From the NCBI RefSeq assembly GCF_040581485.1, contig NC_090130.1, positions 15,937,656 to 16,001,655 of the forward strand: DNA of 64,000 bases, read 5' to 3'. Shown in pieces: positions 23,501-35,500 of this stretch. Positions within the stretch are counted from its first letter, which is position 1. Every line of letters begins with the position of its first letter. Under the pieces are notes generated by a model. That model was not told the origin of the DNA. It did not search any database and saw only the letters and a list, made by a program, of their open reading frames with translations. Source of the DNA: Linepithema humile (lineage: Eukaryota > Arthropoda > Insecta > Hymenoptera > Formicidae). The position numbers were made by a program, and so were the translations under genes.

Positions 23501-26500
23501 GTACATGTGAAGCGCGTGCGAAGCGAATTCGAAAGAACATATAAGTAGCGTGAGATAAATAGAAAGGATCGGTGCGATCGGTATGGTAACAACGGTGAAA
23601 TAATTAGTGAAGCAACGGCGAAATGATTCGTTAAAGCGGCGGGAAATAATCGTACAAATATCGGTGAGATTGGTATAAGCAATTATTTAGGCGGGCGGCG
23701 AAATAATTATCAAAGCGGCGTAAAATAAATCTGGAGTATCGGCAACGGTGTAACAGTCATTTAAACGGACGGCGAGATACTCATTAAAGCGGCGTAAAAT
23801 AAATCTGGAGTACCGGCAATGGTGAAACAATCGTTTAAGCAAACGGCGAAATAATTCGGTGAAGCGGCGTGAAATAAATCTGGAGTATCGGTAACGGTGT
23901 AACAGTCGTTTAAGAAAACGGCGAAGTAATTCGTTGAAGCGGCGTGAAATAAATCTGGAGAATCGGTAACGGTGTAACAGTTATTTAAACGGACGGCGAG
24001 ATACTTATTAAAGCGGCGTAAAATAAGTCTGGGGTACCGGCAACAGTGAGACAATTGTTTAAGCAGCGGTGAATTGATCATTAGAGTTTGACGTGAGGCG
24101 TCTTGGTGCGATCAGAGAGAGCGCAAGCGCGGGCGATCGGGTCGCAACGGTTGGTACAACGCAACGCTCGTCGGTGAGTGCGTTCGTGACGGTATCGCGA
24201 GTCCGTTCGATCGTCCGTAGATCGTGACGGGTCGCTTGACGGCGCGGATTGGTCGACGCGGTTTGCTCGCTGGATTCTGCGGATGAATCCCTGGTGCGCT
24301 GCAACGCGGAATCAGGACCATGACGTCGAGTAAGCTCAACGGGAGTACGAGGATGCTCGTACGAAGGCGGAGTTTAGAACGGCGACCTGGCTAGGTACGC
24401 GGGAATGCCCGCAATACGAAGTTCGGTGGCCTAGAGGAGCCAAGTACGCTCAGCGGGTATACGAATAGATTCGTATGCGGGAATCAAGCATACCGAGGAC
24501 GCTCGGCGGTACACGAGGATACTCGTGTGCTGGAACAGGTATAAAGAAAAACCGAGTATGCTCGGTTGAGGACTACGAGGACACTCGTAGAGGGATGTTC
24601 GCTGTCGATCAGCGAACGGAGTCTGGTGAGAAGACGTTCAGCCGGGCCTCTTTTATACCCGGCTGGCGGCCGAATGATTTCGAATCGGCAAGCATCGGCG
24701 GTTTCGGCGGCGAGTCCCCCACAATACGGAATTTCGGAACGGTCGGGTGTGGGGGATTTTCGGCGGTTGACCGCCGCTGTTTTTGATAGGAAATTTATCG
24801 GCGCGCGATGCGCCCTTGGTGGGCTACGGACGATGGACGGTCCGTAGCCGTAACGATGCAGCGGGCTGCATCGTTACAGTATGTACTGATAGGAATTATT
24901 AGAAAGAAGGGAATAGAGAAAAAATATCAGGGCGCGAGTGGCTAAGCCGGGAATTGAACCCGGGTCTTCCGCTTGCCGGGCGAATGTTCTACCACTAAAC
25001 TACTCAGACCCCACACTTCTAACATTTATTTCTCTTAGTTTAGGAAATCAACAAATCTGTAGGACATAAACGCGTCATAATGCCCGCGTGATTTAAAACA
25101 ATTTAATGATATTTTTTCTCTATTCCCTTCTTTCTAATAATTCCTATCAGTACATACTGATTCTCCATATGTGAGAACAATGTACTAAAATTTTCGTACA
25201 CTTTAAGTATCTCGAACCAGAGATCGGTGTACAAATTTAACTGTCTCACGTAGACTAACAAATTAATTTCTTTAAGAAAAATTATAATTTCGCACTAACA
25301 TCCCGCGACGGCTCTCTATGTCTTTCTATTATATTAATTGATTGTTATTATTTGAGCCATTCCTTTATATGTGTTAAATTGTTTTAAATCACGCGGGCAT
25401 TATGACGCGTTTATGTCCTACAGATTTGTTGATTTCCTAAACTAAGAGAAATAAATGTTAGAAGCGTGGGGTCTGAGTAGTTTAGTGGTAGAACATTCGC
25501 CCGGCAAGCGGAAGACCCGGGTTCAATTCCCGGTTTAGCCACTCGCGCCCTGATATTTTTTCTCTATTCCCTTCTTTCTAATAATTCCTATCAGTACATA
25601 CTGATTCTCCATATGTGAGAACAATGTACTAAAATTTTCGTACACTTTAAGTATCTCGAACCAGAGATCGGTGTACAAATTTAACTGTCTCACGTAGACT
25701 AACAAATTAATTTCTTTAAGAAAAATTATAATTTCGCACTAACATCCCGCGACGGCTCTCTATGCCTTTCTATTATATTAATTGATTGTTTTCTAATAAA
25801 TTTCTTCAGACTACCCAAAAAATTTTCAAATGGAAAAACGCTGAAGTTATCCAATATCTCATTTCTCCTTACTTCATTACCTAAATGAAGTAAATTGTGC
25901 ACATTGTGAGAGACAAATTGTTTGTCATACAGAATTTGAAAACTTTCCACAAAGTAGACCAGCAATTTTTCAGCGTATTTTATATTTTCGTCATCTACGA
26001 TTAATGTTAAAGTTATTAGTATTGAAATTGCAACATGTAGTGTTAGAAAATGTTCATATATCGTCTGTTTCAAGACTGATTTCAATACAATAGGTCTTGT
26101 ATACAATAGAAATTGTCGGAATTCAGTGGCCTTCCAATATTTAATTTCTGATAGACTTCTGGGATTTCTTGAAAACTCTTTTAATATCGAACTTCTTAGT
26201 GCAATCAAACCTTGGGAAATGAGATTTATGTTCGTACCACCAATTCGTACTGTCAATGGTCCCTTCATCCATAACAGCAACAATTTTTTTACAACATCTA
26301 AGCAGATTATATGCATATAATACAATGCAATAGCTGATATCAGGCCAATATGCGGAATTTGCAGTAGCAATGTCTCTCCTTTATGATATTCTATCAAAAA
26401 TCTTCATCAGTTCTAAGATTATAAAAAGTCTTAGTATAAGGAAAGCACATAGTCCTCTGTATATATTCTCTCTGGAATAGTGCATTTAGAGCAACTTGAA

Positions 26501-29500
26501 AATCCATTATGATCTTTTGTGTACAAGATAAATGATCTCGCAGGGGCATCACAAATGATGGTGGAAAGAATAACACTGATACGACGTCCGTCAAAGATAA
26601 CTCCATTTTGTATAAATATCTTCACTTCCTGAACGAATTTTTCAAGAAAATCATTGGCTGATCTTGGTTTACCTGTACCATAATAAGTACCTATTATGTG
26701 AACAGATTTAAAAATTCCATCAGCTATTAGAATAGGCCAAAGATAATGAGATGATCACCTAGATATTGGTAAACCATAGATATTTAAAGAAAGTGTTACA
26801 TTGTTAACAACAAGTCCTGCGTTCGTATATTTTTTCATAAGTAAATTCAACACATTTAATAATCCAAAATGTAAATATTGTCCACCTGCAATATTTGTAT
26901 AATTTGTTGTATGTGGTGTGCGTAACAAAGTTCGGGCATCTTTTGGCAATGAATAATTCGTATACTTCAAAAGCAATTGTAATAATTTATTTATTGATTT
27001 ATGAGACTCATTATTACGTAAAGCCCAATCACATAAATCTGGTCTAAAATTTTCCAGCTCTTCATTGCATTGCATATTTTCGTCAGGCAATTTATTTACA
27101 TTTAAATTATCAAAAATATAATGATAATATTCATGTTTGTCATTCATTATTTCTTCCCAATATTCTTCAATATTTTCTTCTATATTGTGAGTTGGAAAGT
27201 CAAGTAATTGCATATTATTTTCGCGTGTATGGTCGTCTTCCAAAAATTGAAAACAAATCTGGTGATTTTCATCAAAATCCGTTTCTACATTTCTCTGTAA
27301 TTCGTCTTTTGTGATACAAACACGTTTCGTTTCATTATCAACATATACAGAACTACTGATGTTTGATGCATTATTATTATGAAAGCTGTTACATAGATCT
27401 TCCTGCCTATTATTATTCAATTGCTTATATTGTTTTTGAAGAAAAACTTTTTCGATATCTTGTTGAATAATTCGTGTTTAATATCTACGTGAACAGTGCT
27501 CGAAATACTTCCTTCTCCGTTTATTATCTTCCATTTCTTGAAATTTTGTCTCTCTGGTACGTAATTAAGTCTGCATTCTGTAAAAGATGTAATGTTTTTT
27601 TCTTATTTTTTATAAAACAATCGTCGCGTTGCGTGTGCGGCATTTGTTTTCCTGGTCTGTGTCGTTGCCATGTTTCCAGTCTAAATTACGGCCACTCGAA
27701 AGTAGAAAAGACATTTCCACGTTTCGAATTCGTACGTACACGTGCAATACTTAAGTTATTAGTGAAAAATATATTTACATGTATGTTAAATAAAATGTAT
27801 TAGTGATTCGCTATATTATTTTACTTCTTAGAAAATTATGTGTACGACACAAAAATAACATTCGTCGAATTTTCTGACGGGTTACAAATAGTTCCGTCTT
27901 GCTGGATTAATAAATATAAAAATAAAAATGACCAAGCCATATTAAATCTAAAAATACTTTGGATAAATTACTTAATAAATCAGTGCTTCTATCGAGAACT
28001 GAAACATCGGATACTTGTAAAATAAAGCGAATTTTTGGTTCGGCACCCAGGTAGAAATTTCCCTCAATCTTCCCTGAATATACAGGGTGTCTGGCAATAA
28101 TCGCCCCACCGGTCATATACAGGTAGAGGAGGTCAAATCGAGTAGAAAAGTCCTTTACCATTTTTTAATTTTCATAATAAGTACTGAGTAATTAACGAAA
28201 AAAGATCGGCGAATCCGCGCGAGTAAAGCGCGCGCGGTGAGAAGGACATCCCACTGCTACGCGATCACTAGGACACAAGGATCTAGCGTTACGCGCCGCT
28301 CGTATGTTGCCATTGTCATTTGTAGAGCGCTCCTCCCAACGCTTCATCGCGCGCCTAGTGATCGCATAACAGTGGGATGTCCTTCTCGCTGCGCGCGCTT
28401 TACTTGCACGGATTCACCAATCTTTTTTCGTTAATTACTTAGTACTTATTACAAAAATCAAAAAATGGTAAAGGACTTTTCTACTCGATTTGACCTCCTC
28501 TACCTGTATATGACCGATGGGGCGATTATTGCCAGACACCCTGTAGAATCGCAAATTCTTTTGTGTGATTAAAGTACGTATCACTATCTATTTTTTGTAA
28601 AATTTTTGTTTTTAGCTACATGAAAAATCCTTTCAAATCGAATGATCCGCATTCTATTAGGATATATATTTTAATTACAGACAAAGATTTTTCAATTTAC
28701 ATGATCAAAAGATGTCATGTTTAAAAAAAGAATCGATAAAAGAGATGGCTCTAGCATCCTCTTAACAATTTTTACACTATCAAATGTCAATTTTTACTTG
28801 TCAAATTTTTCTTTTTATACAAAAATACATTTTCAATTGTTAAACCTTTTTTTTAAGCAAAAACACATTGATATATTTTTGTCAACATTTTTGTTAACAT
28901 TTAAAATAATAGGTTAAACTTAATAATTACTCGCGTTTTTAGAACAAAATCAATTCTTTTGATAAAATTTACACTTCCTAAAGTTTATTCCATGAATCTT
29001 GACACACTTTGTACATTATATGTAAATATTGTGGATTACTTAATTATAAGTTTTAAGTTTTATTTTAAACATGAAGAAGTTATTCTTTTAATTGTAATCG
29101 ACACGAAATTTGCCTTGACATTCTATAAATCATTTCTGGTAAATGTTTTAGCTCTGATTATGAATTTGACCATGAAAATGGCATATCACGTCAAATTTTT
29201 AAACAAATCTCAGTCAAATTAGCACTAAAAAGTCTACCAGAAATGATTTAATACAACTAAAGGCAAAAAAAGTCTTATTGACCAGTCTGTCGACCACTTT
29301 ATCGAATTATTTTTCCTATACAAATAAAGAGTTTATATTAAAAAAAAGTTGTGTTAGTATGTCTATATTAAAGAGGGAGAGTGAATAAACCTTTTCTATA
29401 CACACATATGTATATACATATAATTATAGGTATGTATTTATTTATAATTATTTATGCAAAAATTTTTTCATAAATATTTAACTGCCATAACAGAAATTTA

Positions 29501-32500
29501 AAGAATTATATTTGAAAACATTAATCAAATATAAATTATTTTAAATATACTATTATGATATAAACAAAAAATACGCTTTCTTATTTCGGAAAGTAATATT
29601 TATTGTATCTTTTCTCTCTTTTCTTCAAACAAAATAATTATTTTTTATATTGAATTATATTTTTTCACATTTATGGTGAAAGATGTTGCATATACTTTTT
29701 TTAAATATATATATTTCAAATAAAAATTAAAAATATTTCAAATAAAAATTAAAAATTTGAGAGAAAGTGATAAATATATAATAATATAATACAGGGTGTC
29801 CCAAAACTTTTGACACAACAGTTGTATGCCGGTAGAGAAGTGTAAAATGAATCGAAAAGTCCTCTACCACTTTGCAATTTTCGCAAGGGTTAATGAGATA
29901 TTAATTATTAAAAATCGCCGAATTAGCGCGTATCCGCTCAACCCACTGCCGAATGCAAGCGCACGGCGAGATACGACCGCCCAGCGATCGTGGTCGCTAG
30001 GCGTGCGTAAAGTTGTTTATTGCAGTGACTGCGCGCGAGCAGCGAGCGGTGAGCGGTGCACGAGCGACGGCTAGTTCTTCATTCTGAATAATTCTGAATA
30101 ACCTTGCGTCTTTTTATCGAAATAAAATTTTATAATACACAAGAAAATAATAAGAAATGTTTGCTTATACGTGCTTACGTAGACGTATAAAAAATAAGCG
30201 ATGTATGATGCAGGATCGCACGCCGAAAAATAATGTCTCTCATCCTTTTTAAACTAAACTCTTCGTTGTCGTTATTAAATTTTTTCAATTTTTACAAATC
30301 AATTATTTGTAACAAATATATTATATTTAGCTTAATAATAGTAATTTATTTGATTTTAAATTTATTTTATTTGAATTGAGAACTAGAAATATAAGAATGT
30401 ACTCTAATAAGTAAATATGCAATATATCTTACTCTCATCTTATACTCATCAGAGCAAAGTAACGTCTTTCAAGATGAACTGTTGCTTTTCTATTTCATGA
30501 GTTGAACATGAAGTCTTATAATGTGTTATGTGATATTAATTACAGATTTTTATTAGAATAAATTAAGTCTTTTTTTCTATATAATTTTCATGTACTACTT
30601 TGGCAAATGATAATTTATGAAAATGGCACATTAACAATCCGTGTTCAGCTAATAAAACAGAAAAGCAACAGTTGATCTGTATTGACAGGCGTCACTTTAT
30701 TTTGATGACTGTAAAATAAAAGTAAGATAAGATAATTGCATACTTATTTATTAGACTATCACTTCAACGCTCTAAATGCAAAAATTGTAATATTTCCATA
30801 ACTTTGTCTTCCCCATAACTGCAGTGAAGTGCAATAAAATTCATAACAAGCACTACAATAAATCACTTATAGCATCAGTCAGCACACCGCACACTTGCTT
30901 ATATGCATGCATACTATCCCCATATTAAATATACGTATCATAGATTGAAAACCTTTAATTAAAATAAATAAACGTTTGCTTCTAACAAATAAAAATGTAA
31001 TTGCACTTCACTGCAGTTATGGGGAAGACAAAGTTATGGAAATATTACAATTTTTGCATTTAGAACGTTGAAGCGATAGTCTAATAAATAAGTATGCAAT
31101 TATCTTATCTTACTCTTATTTTACAGTCATCAAAATAAAAGCCTATCAATACAGATCAACTGTTGCTTTTCTGTTTTATTAGCTGAACATGGATTGTTAA
31201 TGTTATTTGTTAATGCTATTTTCATAAATTATTATTTGCCAAAGTAGTACATGAAAATTATATAGAAAAAGAGATTTAACTTATCCTAATAAAAATCTGT
31301 AATTAATATCACATGACACACTATAAGACTTCAAGTTCAACTCATGAAATAGAAAAGCAACAGTTCATCTTGAAAGACGTTACTTTGCTCTGATGAGTAT
31401 AAGATGAGAGTAAGATATATATTGCATATTTACTTATTAGAGTACATTCTTATATTTCTAGTTCTCAATTCAAATAAAATAAATTTAAAATCAAGTAAAT
31501 TACTATTATTGAGCTAAATATAATATACTTGTTACAAATAATCGATTTGTAAAAATTGAAAAGATTTAATAACGACAACGAAGAATTTAGTTTAGAAAGA
31601 ATGAGAGACATTATTTTTCGGCGCGCGATCCTGCATCGTACACCGCTTATTTTTTATACGTGTACGTAAGCACGTATAAGCAAACATTTCTTATTATTTT
31701 CTCATGTATTATAAAATTTTATTTCGATAAAAAGACGCAGAATTATTCGGAATGAAAAACTAGTCGCCGCTCGTGCACCGCTCACCGCTCGCCGCTCGCG
31801 CGCAGTTACTGTGATAAATAACTTTACGCACGCCTAGCGACCGCGATCGCTGGACGGTCGTATCTCGCCGTGCGCTTGCATTCGGTGGTGGGTTGAGCGG
31901 ATATGCGCTTATTCGGCGATTTTTAATAATTAATATCTCATTAACCCTTGCGAAAATTGCAAAGTGGTAGAGGACTTTTTGATTCATTTTACTCTTCTCT
32001 CTACCGTAAAAACTTCTTCTCTACCGGCATACAAGCGCTGTGTCAAAATTTTTGGGACACCCTGTATATATACCAATAATCGCCCCACCGGTCATATACA
32101 GGTAAAGGAGGTCAAATCGAGTAGAAAAGTCCTTTACCATTTTTTGATTTTTGTAATAAGTACTAAGTAATTAACGAAAAAAGATTGGTGAATCCGTACA
32201 AGTAAAGCGCGCGCAGCGAGAAGGACATCCCACTGCTATGCGATCACTAGGCGCGCGATGAAGCGTTGGGAGGAGCGCTCTACAAATGACAATGGCAACA
32301 TACGAGCGGCGCGTAACGCTAGATCCTTGTGTCCTAGTGATCACGTAGCAGTGGAACGTCCTTCTCACCGCGCGCGCTTTACTCGCGCGGATTCGCCGAT
32401 CTTTTTTCGTTAATTACTCAGTACTTATTATGAAAATTAAAAAATGGTAAAGGACTTTTCTACTCGATTTGACCTCCTCTACCTGTATATGACCGGTGGG

Positions 32501-35500
32501 GCGATTATTGCCAGACACCCTGTATACGGGCCTCGCATGGGAAATACTAACTTGGAAAATCCAGACGGGTCTTGGCTTTTCGCTATAAATTTTCCATGAT
32601 TTTTCCCAGGTTTTGGTTAAAAAATATCTATCTGTATTTTTTCCTGGATCTGGCCGGATCCGATCAGGGAAAAACCAGTATTTTTATTCTGAACTTTCAG
32701 GTTATGTTAACGTTTGTTAAATATTTTACGGTCCAAAATAGTAACACCTTTGAGCATATCAAAAAGTTACGGTTCAAAATAAAAGAAAAAACGGTTTGAA
32801 ACGTACAAAATGTATGATCGTATATTCGCGGCTTCTCGTCTACTGTTGAGGAAGCGAAAATATCGGGCAAGGATAAAATTAGAAATAAAAATAGCAAACA
32901 TCGAAACTAAAAGTGACACGTGTGACGAAAGTGACTTGATAAAAAACAAGTATTCGCGATCTAACAATAATGAAGCTGCTGATAGTGCTGTAAATGAGAA
33001 TGTCTATCATGTACGCAACGAAGAGGAAACTAGTGGCCTGGAAATATTTATGGAAAATAACAATTCAGAGCTCGAAGATGATATGTCAGATCCAGAAAGA
33101 GAAATCGAGAATTTAGAGCTCGAAGATGATATATTAGAATCAGAAAGAGAAATCAATGAATACAATGAAGGTCACAATAATGAGGACGAAATGGCTGATG
33201 AAATGGAAAAATTACGTCAGTGGATTGTAACCAACCAAATTCCACACAATCAAGATGAATTGCTCGATATTTTACGACCTAGATCAGGGCTCGAAATTAT
33301 TTCATCTTTTCGGCCGATTCTCGTGGTATACGCCTCCTTTCCTCTCTTTACCGTGCGCGCGGCAGCCGCCAGGGCCAGCGCCGCCGAGCGTTAGGAGCGG
33401 CGATATCCGATTAATGTTAAAAAAATTTATTAAAAATATATTTTTTTTTAATAGCAATAGTATCTCATGGGTGTCGTAAAAATCTATTGAAATATTTTCA
33501 CATAATAAATTTAAAAATGAAAAAAATATCTTTAATAATATCTTTAATAATATCTTTAATAAATTTTTTTAACTTTTAATGGTTAAGAGAGAAGAACCTA
33601 ACTTTTATCGGATAGCGCCGCTCCTAACGCTCGGCAGCGCTGGCCCTAGTGGCTGCCCCGCGCGCGGTAAGGAGAGGAAAGGAGGCGTATACCACGAGAA
33701 TCGGCCGAAAAGATGAAATAATTCCGAGTCCTGACCTAGATTAATGCCACACTGAGAAAAATGGTTTTATTATATTAACAAAATGCTTCTGATTGACCGT
33801 ATTTAGTCAAACAAAACAGAATTTCTGGTTATCGTCACAAAATTTTACATCTTTTATCAATACCGTTTGGTTAACTTTACTATAAGGATCTGAATAAATG
33901 TTTTCTTGTTGGATCTACAAAACTTCTTGTTATATTTACATAAATCGCAGCGCTCTGCAACAGTTTTGTCATCACTAAACGGTTGATCAACTGTTCGCCG
34001 CATTTATTTGTTACACTGCTACTACGCCCTCGCCACTCGCGGCGCGAATCGCGCGCATTAGATCTTTCGCGAAGTAATGGCGCTGAGCAGTCGGAACAGT
34101 CTCAACTGAGCTCGCTAAAATTTTACGTCGCGTCGTGGATCCATTACGGAATATTAGTTAGGCTGATGGCAGAGAACGAGAAGTAAGCACTTATGTCTGT
34201 CGTAGACGTCTGTCGTGGACGTATGATAAGGCAGAGAAAAATGTAAGTTGTGAAAGGTTATTGTGTGGATACATGTGGATACGACTACGACATACATACA
34301 TAAGTGCTTACGTCTCGGTCTCTGCCCAGTGTTCCGATTAGGGACCGGTTGTATGCGCATGTGCGGCAATACGACGTCAGTACAGTGTCTCATACAAGTT
34401 AAACAAAGCACCGTTACTCTCCTACATTTAAAATATTTCAAAATTTTTTGAAATTGATTGAAATTTTCTACTTCTTGGTTTTTTAGCTGCTGGCTCCGTA
34501 GATTCCATGCTTGTAAATAAATAAATCTTACCTTATTTGTAGTCACCTAAATTTCTCATGTCAAAACGTCCCGCCATACGGTCAACACACAACGGCTGCG
34601 TTCCGAAATTCACTGCCAGTACTGAAAATCTACAATATACGTAACGTAAACTGCAGATTTTTAGTACTGGCAGTGAATTTTGGAATGCAGCCAACATATA
34701 ACGGCACTGGATCTCCATTACCGCACATGCGCAGAACTGCACATGCGCATACAACCGGTCCCTAATCGGAACACTGTCTCTGCCATCAGCCTTACATCCG
34801 AAAAGTTTTATGATCACATGGTGTTTTTTTTTTTTAATGAAATATATGTATACCAGTGATGTGATGTTTCCTATCGGGCTCGGGAGCCGGGAGCCCGGTA
34901 GGAAACATCACATCACTGAGTATACTTTAAACCAAAATATATTGTTAGTATTTTACAAAAACCACACCTATCCGAACTTGTTTTTTAACTACAACGTAGT
35001 GTTAACCTAACAAAACGATATAGTAAAGTTAACAAGAAATTCTGGTAGAGTTTTGTAAATCTAACAACACGATGTAGTAAGGTTTACGAGAAATTCTGAT
35101 AGATTTAAATAGGATGAAATTTAACAGAATCTTCTGGTAATTCCAACAACAAATTTGTTTCGTAAAATTGTTGAACAAACGTACTAGTAGAATCAATCAG
35201 AATTTCTTATAATACAACAAAACTTTTTTTCCAGTGCACTTTTACCAAAATCTACAAAAACGTTTATAGGAACGTCATTCGCAAAATACAATATCGAACA
35301 ATCCAGGAGAAAATCCGAGTAAAATAAGGGCCCTAGGCGGGATTCCAGTATAATTTCTAAGAAAAACCGTGGAAACAAAGCCTGGGCCTGGGTACATTTT
35401 AAATAATAGATCCGTCCATGCCCGCCGTCCCCCATTACATATGGGTTCAAGCTAGATTTCCCAGATAGATCCAAGCTATACTCAGGGAAGGGCCAGACTT

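Larger units (their letters stand above)
23099..25787. mobile_element. tRNA-bearing inverted-repeat block inserted in the transposase gene
   Basis: Flanked by the direct repeat GTTTTCTAATAAA (23086-23098 and 25788-25800), which encodes FIRK in the transposase. The left arm (ATAATAGAAAGGCATAGAGA ... tRNA-like) is inverted relative to the right arm (tRNA-like ... CTATGCCTTTCTATTAT). A third, direct copy of the distal segment lies at 25108-25379. The left arm is split by a 1551-bp LTR-like insertion. The superfamily is unknown; no coding sequence. Confidence 0.65.

Noticed and set aside
28237..28434. 65-residue frame conserved in three places (also 32171-32368 and 37174-37371)
   Set aside because: Conservation follows from the identical palindromic MITE copies. 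There is no coding constraint visible and related copies break it.
32810..33394. 194-residue acidic host protein
   Set aside because: The end of the frame lies in a hAT MITE, and the rest matches the N-terminus of a transposase family; a broken transposon gene.
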